In this document: positions 1 to 7,040 of the stretch, in pieces
Layout of the letters: every line of letters begins with the position of its first letter
Position numbering within the stretch: the stretch's first letter is position 1
Origin: CAWEHT01 sp963808455
Lineage (GTDB): Bacteria > Chloroflexota > Anaerolineae > CG2-30-64-16
Assembly: GCA_963808455.1 (NCBI GenBank)
Contig: CAWEHT010000270.1
Span: 1-8,043 of the forward strand
Length of the DNA stretch: 8,043 nt
Direction of reading: 5' to 3'
Made by a program: the position numbers and the translations under genes
Notes under the pieces: model-generated
Seen by the model: the letters and a program-made list of their open reading frames with translations, nothing else
Databases searched by the model: none
Told to the model about the DNA's origin: nothing

Positions 1-125
1 CTCTCTGCGCACGCATACGTGTTGCTTACCACTTTGGCGTAGGCCACCTGCCACTCGTCCAGGGCCGCCTGCGTATCCACGCAGTTCGAACACCGGGGCG
101 ATACATAGACGACAAGCCTCGACAT
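1..125 (-). CDS. Glutaredoxin/thioredoxin-like protein, N-terminal fragment
   Basis: The gene runs off the left edge, so only the first 41 residues are visible. They start MSRLVVYVSPRCSNC: a short hydrophobic beta strand followed by a CxxC pair (C12 and C15) and then a helix-like stretch, the usual opening of a glutaredoxin or small thioredoxin-fold protein. In that family the CxxC cysteines form the redox-active dithiol. The ATG (complement of 123-125) is preceded by a strong Shine-Dalgarno GGAGGAG about two bases upstream of a CG spacer, which supports this start. The residues after the CxxC do not clearly show the second beta strand expected of the fold, so the exact subfamily is open. It is transcribed divergently from the LysM gene. 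Confidence 0.6.
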   Translation of the reverse strand, partial: MSRLVVYVSPRCSNCVDTQAALDEWQVAYAKVVSNTYACAE

Positions 126-150
126 CGCTCCTCCTTCTTCGTGTACCTTT

Positions 151-177
151 TTGGTTTTGCCCGATGAGGTCTATAAT
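151..177 (+). promoter_or_regulatory. Candidate sigma-70 type promoter for the LysM gene
   Basis: A perfect TATAAT lies at 172-177. The best -35 candidate is TTGGTT at 151-156, giving a short 15-base spacer, so only the -10 element is convincing. Transcription from here would leave a leader of roughly 225 bases before the ATG at 409. The same bases read on the other strand (CATTATA) could serve the divergent gene. Confidence 0.3.
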
Positions 178-396
178 GTCTGGCGCTGGCAGGCCAGTTT
201 CATCGCTCCGCTCGCGGACCGCCAAGCTCACTGCTGGCAGTATACGATACTCGATGAGAGCCACCGCTGCGCGGTCTGCAGGCTACTATGTATCACGAAA
301 GCGGCTCCAAAGGGAAATCTGTGGCCCTCGCCCAAAGAGTCGTCACGCGCTAGCCGCCTGTCGCCCCCCGGCACGGGGCACCAGCTGGCACAAACG

Positions 397-402
397 AAGG
401 AG
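397..402 (+). promoter_or_regulatory. Ribosome-binding site fixing the LysM protein start
   Basis: AAGGAG at 397-402 lies six bases before the ATG at 409. It selects this start over longer readings of the open frame, and the protein then begins directly with a signal peptide. Confidence 0.7.
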
Positions 403-408
403 AGGAAA

Positions 409-2409
409 ATGACCCCCCGACACTCCCATCTGTGGCGGCTCGCGTTGGCGCTGGGCCTGGGGTTGCTCTTCTGGCCTGCTCTTCCAGCCGGCAATTTTGC
501 TCTGGCACAAGGCGTCACGCCGGGCGCTACCAACGGCTATTACTATGTGGTCCAGATGGGCGACACCTGGACTGAAATCGCCGCCCGCAATGGCCTGACC
601 TATGCGCAGCTGCAGGCTGCCAACCCGACCGTATTGAGGCCTGGCGATGTGCTCTGGCCGGGCGATCGGCTCTTCATACCCGGCGCCACCCCGGTGCCAG
701 GAACTCTGGTGGGCGGCTACTGGTACACTGTCCAACCAGGCGATACCTGGCAAGTCGTCGCCAGGGATAACGACGTGTCGGTGCTGGACCTCTGGCACGC
801 CAACCCCAGCCAGTTGGTCCGGCCACGGTGGCTGTACATCGGCACACGCCTGTGGATCCCGGCACACCTGAGCACCGAGCCATCGGCTGTGCCAGCCGGG
901 CAAGGCGCCACCACCGCGACACCGATCCCGGTGACACCGCAACTGCCGTCAGTTGGCCCTTCGACCGCCGTCACGACCACCCCGCAAGCCATGGGGATCA
1001 TCACCGCCACGCCGGAGGCCGCCGCAGCCATCACCTTGCCGGTCACGGCGGCTTCGCCGGAAGCCACCATGCCCGCCGCGAGCGCCTCAAGCACAGCTGC
1101 GCCCGGGGCTACCCTACCCATCACTGCCACGCCAGCGGCGGCGTCCGTGCCTGCCGGCGTTGGACCCGACCCAACGCCCTCCTCGAGCGCCGCTTCGACG
1201 GGGCCTCTCAATTGCCCGAGCCAGCAGGACGACTATTCGGCGGCCATCAGCGCCTTTCTCAACGGTCCGGGCGTTACGGTTGCCGGATTACGGGCCTGGC
1301 TGGTGAGCTGCGGTGCCCTGAGGATCGACGCGGGCAGCGTGACGGTGGCCGGCATCCAGAAACCAGCAAGCGCAGACCTCGTCGTAGCCATCGCTCCGCA
1401 GGCGAACGCCACCGGCCCCGACCAGCAAGGCCGGGTCCTCGTCTATCACCAGATGCCCTCCGGCTACGTCCTTGCCGGCATCGGCAAGGGCCTCGGCCAG
1501 GTGACGGTGCTCAGGGTCGGCGACGTCAACCAGGATGGCAAGACGGATATCGTGTGGACGGACACCGTCTGCCCGGGCTCCGGCAACTGTGTTTCGACGC
1601 TTTTTGTGGATTCCTGGGATGGGTCGTCTTATCGCTCGTGGCTAGAGGACCAACCCACGCTTTCCGCGGCACAGTTCAGCTTCGGGTCTGTGCCGGAAGG
1701 CCAGGGGCTGGCCATCCTCGCCCATGGGATGATCACCGGCACAGACGGCACCACGACAACGGTTACCAAGACCTACGTTTCGCCGGCCGGTGGCCCCTAT
1801 CGCCTCCTGTCGCCGGCAGCCGCGCAGCCCGGGCCGGCCGCCTCCGCCACATCGGCGGCATCCGCCGCGTCGGCGACGCCGGCCACGTCGGCCGCGGCCT
1901 CCGCAGCGCTCCCCTCAGCCGCACCGGCCACGTCGGCTGCAGCGTCCGCACCGGCGCCCTCAGCCACCCCGGCCGCTTCCAACTGCCTATACCAGCATAT
2001 CCTCGACGCGAACCAGGCCTTCGACGGCTGGACGATCTCAGGGTTTGAACCGGCCATCACAGCCTACCAGGCCGCGATCACGGATCAGTCACTGACCGCG
2101 TGCGCCAACATCCCCAATGAACTGACCGTTCTGCGCGATTTCGCCCGCTTCCGGCTGATGCTGGCATCATTGGCCAACGGCTCGACCGGCGACCTTGCCA
2201 GCTTGCGGGACCAGATCACGACGCCGGCCCTGCAAGGCGCTGCCAGCGCCTTCCTGAGCAGCTACCAGGGCAGCCAGAGCATCGTGCAGGCCTGCCGCGA
2301 CACCACGGACTACGCCGATGCCCATCCTGACGCCTGGCAATGGCTGGCCAACGCGGGCAGCGCCACCGCAAGCTTTAGCGCCAGTGACCTCTGCCCCCTG
2401 GGGAAATGA
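409..2409 (+). CDS. Secreted LysM protein with Cys-containing C-terminal domains
   Basis: A 666-residue exported protein. Residues 1-34 form a signal peptide: basic start, hydrophobic core LALALGLGLLFWPAL, likely cut after the ALA near residue 33. Two LysM domains follow at about 45-91 (VVQMGDTWTEIA) and 104-151 (TVQPGDTWQVVA). LysM domains bind GlcNAc-containing glycans such as peptidoglycan. Residues 155-265 are a Thr/Ala/Pro linker with recurring TATP. Residues 268-468 form a domain with a calcium-type loop D372-x-N374-x-D376-G-x-x-D380, as in FG-GAP/VCBS-like repeats. Residues 470-524 are a second Ala/Ser/Pro linker, and 525-666 is a helical domain I do not recognise. The eight cysteines (269, 301, 388, 394; 526, 565, 629, 662) all lie in the two non-LysM domains, four each, suggesting disulfides outside the membrane. 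There is no catalytic motif, so a wall-bound binding or scaffold role is inferred. The gene is monocistronic in this window. Confidence 0.85.
   Translation: MTPRHSHLWRLALALGLGLLFWPALPAGNFALAQGVTPGATNGYYYVVQMGDTWTEIAARNGLTYAQLQAANPTVLRPGDVLWPGDRLFIPGATPVPGTLVGGYWYTVQPGDTWQVVARDNDVSVLDLWHANPSQLVRPRWLYIGTRLWIPAHLSTEPSAVPAGQGATTATPIPVTPQLPSVGPSTAVTTTPQAMGIITATPEAAAAITLPVTAASPEATMPAASASSTAAPGATLPITATPAAASVPAGVGPDPTPSSSAASTGPLNCPSQQDDYSAAISAFLNGPGVTVAGLRAWLVSCGALRIDAGSVTVAGIQKPASADLVVAIAPQANATGPDQQGRVLVYHQMPSGYVLAGIGKGLGQVTVLRVGDVNQDGKTDIVWTDTVCPGSGNCVSTLFVDSWDGSSYRSWLEDQPTLSAAQFSFGSVPEGQGLAILAHGMITGTDGTTTTVTKTYVSPAGGPYRLLSPAAAQPGPAASATSAASAASATPATSAAASAALPSAAPATSAAASAPAPSATPAASNCLYQHILDANQAFDGWTISGFEPAITAYQAAITDQSLTACANIPNELTVLRDFARFRLMLASLANGSTGDLASLRDQITTPALQGAASAFLSSYQGSQSIVQACRDTTDYADAHPDAWQWLANAGSATASFSASDLCPLGK
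1879..1968 (+). repeat. 45-bp tandem duplication in the second linker of the LysM protein
   Basis: Two adjacent 45-base units (1879-1923 and 1924-1968) encode PATSAAASAALPSAA and PATSAAASAPAPSAT. Both begin with the identical 14 bases ccggccacgtcggc. The in-frame duplication lengthens the low-complexity linker without touching either flanking domain. Confidence 0.7.
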
Positions 2410-2577
2410 GAGCCGGTCTGCAAAGGCGGGTTGCCGCGGCGGCACAACCAGCAGGGGGACATCCGGTGATGGGCCGCCCCCACATATTCGTGACCCGCGG
2501 CAAGCTATGCCGGAGGGCGTCGTTCCGCCTTACCCTATCGCATCCCGTATTCGATACTACCACTGCCTGACGCGGCA
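2410..2577. other. Convergent intergenic gap
   Basis: 168 bases lie between the stop of the LysM gene and the stop of the last minus-strand operon gene. Apart from the hairpin at 2429-2449 I see no gene or RNA signature in it. Confidence 0.5.
2429..2449. terminator. GC-rich hairpin between convergent genes, weak terminator candidate
   Basis: GGT-TGCCG-(CGG)-CGGCA-(CA)-ACC forms a stem of five plus three base pairs with a three-base loop and a two-base bulge. It begins 20 bases after the LysM stop codon. There is no T-run on either side, so a classical intrinsic terminator is not shown. The position between two converging genes is the main argument. Confidence 0.25.
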
Positions 2578-3511
2578 TCATTTGGCTTCGTCGCCGGCAT
2601 TGGGGGCGGGTTGGTCCTTCAGGTAGGCGTAGATGTCAACGTCGCCGGCGGCCGCGGCCGGAGCAGGCGCTTCAGGCTGGGTGGCGAGCGCCGCGGGCGC
2701 CTGCTCGACCGGTGGCGACTCGGGCACCTCCGTGCCCTTGGCCGGAAGGAGAGCGTCAGCGACCTGGGCGGGCACGGGCAGCCGGTTGCCGCCAGCCTTG
2801 TCAGGAACGGCCGATGAAGATGCCTCGAACGCGGCGGACGCGCCGGCCCACAGCCGCCCGGAAAGACACGACCAGCACCACCAGGCCGGCCAGCAACAAT
2901 ATGGCCGGCCAATACAGCGCCACCAGGGGCGGCAACGCCAACGAGCCGATGAGGGTGACGGCACCAAACAGGACCAGCGCAGCTGCCGGAACCGCCGGCC
3001 ACCATGTCTACGCGCTCTCCCAGTCTCAGCACGTAGAGCAGCCCAAAGACGAGGCCCAGGCCGACGTAAAGGGCGGCGAGCCAATGGGGTGGCCAGAGCA
3101 CAAAGTCCGACCGCATCATGCCCTCGAGGCCAAGGAGCACTGCCAGCACGGTGAGGACGCCTGCGGGGATCTCCGCCCACCAGTTGTCGCGCCCTGCCAG
3201 AAGGATCACCCAGAAAGCCAGGGCGATGCCGAAGAGGAGCACCAGCCGTTCCAGTTGCCCAAATAGATGTGCTGCCAGGCCAGCAGCACCGGGGCGCCGA
3301 TGCTGATCAGTATGAAAGCCGGGACCGCGCGCCACCAATGTTGCAACCCCAGGGCAAACCAGATCAGAAAGGCCAAACCGGCGGCCGCGAAGAGCGCGCC
3401 CCACGCCACGTCACCCCACGCTCGAAACTCGCCAAGATCTTTGAGCAGCAAGAACGCCCCTGACAGGAGCAAGAACAGCGCCCAGTAAAAGCCCTGACGC
3501 AACCGTTTCAC
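2578..3511 (-). pseudogene. Multi-pass membrane protein, broken by three apparent frameshifts
   Basis: Read from GTG at 3511 with strong site GGAGG six bases upstream, the protein starts MKRLRQGFYWALFLLLSGAF. Hydrophobic segments continue across three reading-frame changes: near 3258-3260 (GGG run), near 3000 and between about 2835 and 2801. If the frame is restored, about 310 residues give roughly eight membrane segments. Segments one to three are in the first frame and four to six (LVLLFGIALAFWVILLAG onward) in the second. Seven and eight (ALVLFGAVTLIGSLALPPLV) are back in the first frame, which stops at 2801-2803. A soluble Ala/Pro tail in the third frame ends DIYAYLKDQPAPNAGDEAK. Assigning the tail to this gene is an inference; the protein could instead end at 2801. 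The paired-helix N-terminus is reminiscent of DUF5668/LiaF-type membrane regions, but that is weak. It overlaps the HAD gene by GTGA, implying translational coupling. Confidence 0.65.
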
Positions 3512-4176
3512 CTAACGCCTCCATTCACGGGCAGGGAGCCCCGAGCTTGCAGCCAGGCGACCGCAGGGGTCAGGTCGGGCTCGAACACCGCATCTGCCCT
3601 CGCACGCAGCTCCTCCGACAGCGGGTTGACGGCTAGGCGGAGCCCAGCGCACTCAAAAAGCTCGAGATCATCTTGCGTATCTCCGGCCGCCAGCACTTCG
3701 TCGGCCCGAACGGACAGGCGAGCCATCAGCTCGCGCAGGAAGAGGCCCTCGCCGCCTCTCGGCACCTTGCTGATCGCAGTGCCGTCCAGGCAGCCATCCG
3801 CGCCGATCCCTAGCTGGTTGGCCAGCGCGTAGTCGAGCCCGAATTCCGCCACTATCGGGTCGGTATTGAGCGTGAACCCGGCGCTCACGAGGGCCACGAA
3901 GATGCCCGCTTCCTTGAGAGTGCGGAGCAACTCACGTGCGCCGGGCAGATAGGGGTTCTCGGCCAACAGGTTGCGCAGATCGCTGGCCCGCTGGCCGGCC
4001 CACAGGCCAACATCACGGCGCAGCCATTCTCCATAGTCGATCCGGCCAGACAAAGCCAGCTGCCGGTTGGTTGCGGCGAGCTGGGCCACGCCCAGTCGCC
4101 TGTGCAGGTACTGGTACGGCGAAACCGCTTCTTTCAGCGTGCCGTCCACATCCAGGGCGGCCAGACGTATCGGCAC
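3508..4176 (-). CDS. HAD-superfamily phosphatase, phosphoserine phosphatase-like
   Basis: About 222 residues with the HAD motifs in order. Motif I is LDVDGTL with nucleophile D9 and D11, motif II is S98 in LVSAG, the motif III lysine is K137 in AISKVPRG, and motif IV is GDTQDD with D166 and D170. The short helical cap between motifs I and II (about residues 20-75) fits the SerB/PSP subgroup. The family forms an Asp-phosphate intermediate and hydrolyses small phosphomonoesters with Mg2+ in the cytoplasm. The substrate cannot be read from the sequence. The start is uncertain. TTG at 4191 or 4179 is possible, but I prefer GTG at 4176 because GGAG lies nine bases upstream and the protein then begins (M)PIRLAALDVDG. 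It lies 54 bases downstream of the acidic-protein gene and overlaps the membrane gene at its 3' end. Confidence 0.85.
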   Translation of the reverse strand: MPIRLAALDVDGTLKEAVSPYQYLHRRLGVAQLAATNRQLALSGRIDYGEWLRRDVGLWAGQRASDLRNLLAENPYLPGARELLRTLKEAGIFVALVSAGFTLNTDPIVAEFGLDYALANQLGIGADGCLDGTAISKVPRGGEGLFLRELMARLSVRADEVLAAGDTQDDLELFECAGLRLAVNPLSEELRARADAVFEPDLTPAVAWLQARGSLPVNGGVR

Positions 4177-4230
4177 CAAGTGTCGCTCCAAGAGCCGTTC
4201 TGCGAGCCGTTCAATGAGGCCGGATCTGCT

Positions 4231-4785
4231 TCACACGTCCTGGGCTTCGCCTTGGCCGGGCTCTTCGTCCTCGTCCTCGGCCGACTCGTCACCATCTTCT
4301 TCCCATTCGCTGACGAGCCAGGCGCTGGCTACGACCACGAGGGCCGTCTTCTCATCCGCGCCGAAAGCCACGGCCAGGCCGCCTTCTTCGTCTGCCTCAT
4401 CGAAGTCGAGCAACTCCAGCTGCTGATCGGCGATCTTCTCGAGCGTGGCGGTGATGGTGTCCATGCCCTTGAGAGGATCACCGTCAGGATCAGGATAAGC
4501 CGCCGCCACGTAAAGCTCGAGGGCGAGGCCATCATCGAACAGCAGATCGCAATCGAAGTAGACGCGATCCGCCGGCGCCACGGGCCCCGCGTCCTCGGGA
4601 TCGCTGAGGGATTCTTCCCAGATATCGAGGCCGACCACTTTCAGCCCGACGAGTTCCTCGAGCTCCTCGCGCCCGGCGTCGTCCAGCACCGTATACAGGT
4701 CCTCATCCTCGGAATCGTCAACCTCGTTGAAGCCTTCGAACTCATCCTTATCCTTGACGTCTTTGGTTTTGCCGTTGCCTTTCAT
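4231..4785 (-). CDS. Highly acidic protein of unknown function
   Basis: 184 residues, of which 59 are Asp or Glu and 11 are Lys or Arg, so the net charge is strongly negative. The N-terminus (1-12, MKGNGKTKDVKD) holds five of those lysines. Acidic stretches lie at 20-45 and 158-180. The core (about 45-160) alternates hydrophobic and acidic residues and looks folded: VGLKVVGLDIWEE, RVYFDCDLLFDDGLALELYVA, and TALVVVASAWLVSEW. There is no signal peptide, membrane segment or catalytic motif I recognise. The ATG at 4785 has GAGGGA six bases upstream. The open frame extends further up to 5112, but that part overlaps the M20 gene and reads as its shadow. It sits in the operon between the M20 and HAD genes. 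Charge mimicry or a protein-protein role would be speculation. Confidence 0.7.
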   Translation of the reverse strand: MKGNGKTKDVKDKDEFEGFNEVDDSEDEDLYTVLDDAGREELEELVGLKVVGLDIWEESLSDPEDAGPVAPADRVYFDCDLLFDDGLALELYVAAAYPDPDGDPLKGMDTITATLEKIADQQLELLDFDEADEEGGLAVAFGADEKTALVVVASAWLVSEWEEDGDESAEDEDEEPGQGEAQDV

Positions 4786-4873
4786 TATTGGTCCCTCTCT
4801 TGCACTCATGGGCCGGACTCGCCGGCGGCCAGGCACGCGCTCCAGTTGGGCGCAGCCGCGTAAGATGCGATCT

Positions 4874-6223
4874 TCACCCGGCGGCAAAAAGCCGCATGAA
4901 TTCCACAAGGAATTCGATGTGGTGGAAGTAGTCAGCCAGACGGATATTCTCGTTGGGCGCATGCAGGCGCATGTCAGCGTAGCCAACACCGACCATGACG
5001 CCACCCGGGATCCCCAACCCCTGTACGAGCGGATACATCGGGCCGGACCCGCCATGCGTGGGGTACACCACGGGCTCGCGACCGTAAACGGCGCTGGCCG
5101 CTGCAGCGGCAACGCTGACCACCCGCGCGCTCAGATCGGATCGGGCTGCCGGGATGCTGGCAAACGGCACGATCTCGACATCATGGTAGCCATGCCGGTC
5201 GAGATGGTCACGCAGCAACTCCAGCGCCAGTTCTGGGGTCAGGTCGGGCACCAGGCGGAAATCGAGCTTGGCCATCGCGCTGTTGGGCAGCACGGTCTTA
5301 TCCCCCTCTCCCGTGTGGCCGCTGCGCAGCCCGCAGATGGTGCACGTGGGCTGGGTCTGAAAGCGCACCAGGGCCTGCTGGTCGCTGGCATCATTGACGA
5401 ACGCGGGGATGCCCCACATCTTCTTCATGGCATCGCCGGGGAACGGGATGCGGCGAATGTAGGCGAGCTCGGCCTCCGTGGGCGGGCGCACCTGTTCCAT
5501 GAAGCCGTCGACTCGAATCCGGTCATTCTCATCCTTGAGCGTGGCCAACGCATGCACCAGCCGCCAGGCGGGATTCGGCACCATGGGTGCATAGGCAGAG
5601 TGCAGATCGGAGGCCGCGCCACGAACACGCAACTCGACGTACTGAATGCCTTTGAGGCCACAGAATAAGGTGTAGCGCTCGGCCTCGTCGAAGCTGCCTC
5701 CTTCCCAAAGCGCCCCGTCGGCACGCAATATCTCGGCGTGGCGGCCGGCCAGGGCAGCGAGATGCGGGCTACCGCTTTCCTCCTCGCCTTCGACGAAGAA
5801 CTTCAAGCACAGCGGCAGCTCGCCATAGGCCTGCCGATAGACGTGGACCGCCTGGATGCGGGCCACCACGTCGCCCTTATCGTCGGCCACGCCGCGAGCG
5901 TACAGCTTGCCCTCGCGCAGGGTGGGCTGAAACGGGGGCGAGCTCCACTCGCCCAGCGGGTCGGGCGGCTGGACATCGTAATGGGTGTAACTCAGGATGC
6001 TGCGCGGCCCCTGGCCCACTTCGGCGAAGACCACCGGTGGCCCATCGCCGGCCTCGAGCAGACGCACCTGGGCTCCTAGCGCCGCTAGCCGGCGCGTTAT
6101 CCAGTCGGCGGCGCCACGCATGCCCTGCTCATTGCCCTTTACGCTGGGGTAGACCACCAGCTCCTCCAGCTCGGCCTGGAGCTGCTCGCGCTTTGCCGCG
6201 ATGATCTCTGAAACCCGGGTCAT
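4874..6223 (-). CDS. M20-family metallopeptidase (dipeptidase type)
   Basis: A full-length 449-residue M20 hydrolase. Expected residues are present: H81 and D83 in YTHYDVQP, the bridging D114 in GVADDKGD, catalytic base E148 and ligand E149 in VEGEEESGS, D169 before LWEGG, and H421 in LHAPNENI. H208 in DLHSAYAP, from the lid/dimerisation domain, completes the site. By alignment in memory with carnosinase-type enzymes it is a two-zinc cytoplasmic aminoacyl-peptide or dipeptide hydrolase; the exact substrate is unknown. There is no signal peptide. The ATG at 6223 has AGGAGG five bases upstream. It is the first gene of the minus-strand operon, 88 bases ahead of the acidic-protein gene. The coding frame is intact throughout, in contrast to the genes at both ends of this part of the window. 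Confidence 0.92.
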   Translation of the reverse strand: MTRVSEIIAAKREQLQAELEELVVYPSVKGNEQGMRGAADWITRRLAALGAQVRLLEAGDGPPVVFAEVGQGPRSILSYTHYDVQPPDPLGEWSSPPFQPTLREGKLYARGVADDKGDVVARIQAVHVYRQAYGELPLCLKFFVEGEEESGSPHLAALAGRHAEILRADGALWEGGSFDEAERYTLFCGLKGIQYVELRVRGAASDLHSAYAPMVPNPAWRLVHALATLKDENDRIRVDGFMEQVRPPTEAELAYIRRIPFPGDAMKKMWGIPAFVNDASDQQALVRFQTQPTCTICGLRSGHTGEGDKTVLPNSAMAKLDFRLVPDLTPELALELLRDHLDRHGYHDVEIVPFASIPAARSDLSARVVSVAAAAASAVYGREPVVYPTHGGSGPMYPLVQGLGIPGGVMVGVGYADMRLHAPNENIRLADYFHHIEFLVEFMRLFAAG

Positions 6224-6266
6224 GCGGTCCTCCTGGGTCCATTATACGTCTGACCGTCAACAAGGA

Positions 6267-6287
6267 TGGGCCCGTGGCACAGGCCCA
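6267..6287 (-). other. Leader hairpin upstream of the M20 operon
   Basis: TGGGCC and GGCCCA form a six-base-pair stem around a nine-base loop, within the transcript predicted from the promoter at 6301-6327. No T-run follows. A role in leader regulation is only a guess. Confidence 0.25.
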
Positions 6288-6300
6288 GGGACATCAGTTT

Positions 6301-6327
6301 ATTATAGCATGCGCCATGCGCGGGCAA
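6301..6327 (-). promoter_or_regulatory. Candidate promoter of the M20 operon (extended -10)
   Basis: On the minus strand TGCTATAAT is a perfect -10 hexamer (6301-6306) with the TGn extension. TTGCCC at 6322-6327 is a four-of-six -35 match at a short 15-base spacing, which an extended -10 can tolerate. The start would fall near 6294, giving a leader of about 70 bases. A second TATAAT at 6241-6246 is too close to the ribosome site to be a likely promoter. Confidence 0.45.
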
Positions 6328-6439
6328 GAATCGCGGGGGCATGAAGTGTGGAGCTTCGGGAGTAGTCAGCGATCGCTTGCTGGGGGATCGGTCCGCGCTG
6401 TGCGTGGGCCAGCATAGGCCTTGACGGCATAGTGAGGCT

Positions 6440-7040
6440 GTGACGGGGCGCCACGGCACGGCGAAGGCCTACGTCTACGGCCATCTCGGCATCATTTCTC
6501 TGGTCACGGAGATGTGGGACGTCCACCGCGAAGCCGGGATGGTCAAGGACTGGTATTATCCGCTGGGCGAGCTTAGCGAGGAAGACAATCTGAAGTTGCT
6601 CGCCTGGAACGACAGGGTCCTGGGTGGGGCCGCCTTCACGCCCTGGCAATCGTTCCTCCACCCGCAGCTGGGCCCCGTGGAGATCGGCGGGTGGCATCGC
6701 ATCTTCATGTTCCGCAATCCGCCTCCCCAGATGTTGCCCGACTTGTGCCTTCCCAATACAATCATCTCGCTGAAGCACGCGGCCCTGGCGCCGGTGCTCC
6801 GTGTCCGTGACCTGTCGGCGGAGCCGTTCTCGCAGGAGACTTACCTGGTCACGGCGATCATCGAGAACCAGGGCTTTCTGCCGACGGATCTCACGCAGCG
6901 CGCCCTGGACGTGCAAGCCATCGGGCCCGTCAGCGGCCGGCTGGAAGCCCCTGCCGGGGTCGAGGTGTTCGGACGGCATCACGCCTGCGAGCTCGGCCAT
7001 CTGGCCGGCTGGGCAGAGCGCAACGAACATTACTCGCGCT
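6440..7040 (+). pseudogene. M14 zinc carboxypeptidase, C-terminal remnant
   Basis: The frame from GTG 6440 gives about 200 residues. They resemble the C-terminal third of M14-family carboxypeptidases: VYGHLGIISLVTEMWDVHREAG, then DNLKLLAWND, HPQLGPVEIGGW, FRNPPPQMLP and a beta-rich tail ending near ELGHLAGW. The Glu of TEMW (residue 24) may be the catalytic glutamate of the family; that is an inference. The N-terminal peptidase domain with the HxxE zinc motif is absent, and a stop lies six codons upstream of the GTG. The frame stays open to 7432, but from about 7040 it becomes Arg/Gly/Pro-rich and reads as a shadow, while another frame carries a different protein. I therefore call it truncated at both ends. 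No ribosome site is visible. Confidence 0.65.

Larger units (their letters stand above)
126..408. other. Divergent intergenic region (glutaredoxin-like / LysM gene)
   Basis: About 280 bases lie between two divergent starts. An open frame continues upstream of the LysM start through this region on the plus strand, but its translation has no signal peptide, no recognisable domain and no good ribosome site at its own start, so I treat the region as non-coding. It holds the candidate promoter at 172-177 and the LysM ribosome-binding site at 397-402. I see no RNA gene or strong hairpin here. Confidence 0.5.
6224..6439. other. Promoter and leader region between the M20 gene and the M14 remnant
   Basis: A 216-base region. 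On the minus strand it holds an extended -10 promoter candidate, a leader hairpin and the M20 ribosome site (AGGAGG at 6229-6234). The plus strand shows no trace of the missing N-terminal carboxypeptidase domain: the remnant's frame meets a stop (TGA, 6422-6424) just upstream. A 7-base unit CATGCGC occurs twice in tandem at 6308-6321. Confidence 0.5.

Noticed and set aside
151..408. An 86-codon N-terminal extension of the LysM reading frame
   Set aside because: It has no good ribosome site or domain, and it would bury the signal peptide. The ATG at 409 with AAGGAG is clearly better.
828..2048. A 406-codon open frame overlapping the LysM gene on the same strand
   Set aside because: It is rich in Arg, His, Pro and Gly with no domains, typical of an out-of-frame reading of GC-rich coding DNA.
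2801..3511. Programmed ribosomal frameshifting in the membrane gene
   Set aside because: Three separate shifts without a clear slippery heptamer or conserved downstream structure are better explained by indels or base-calling errors.
4786..5112. A 109-codon upstream extension of the acidic-protein frame
   Set aside because: It overlaps the M20 coding region and its composition is unlike the acidic protein. The ATG at 4785 has its own ribosome site.
4102..5668. Long plus-strand open frames opposite the acidic-protein, HAD and M20 genes
   Set aside because: The minus strand carries complete family motifs and ribosome sites here; the plus-strand translations show none.
6302..7030. A 242-codon minus-strand open frame opposite the M14 remnant
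   Set aside because: The plus strand matches carboxypeptidase sequence; the minus translation is Arg/Gln-rich with no recognisable domain.
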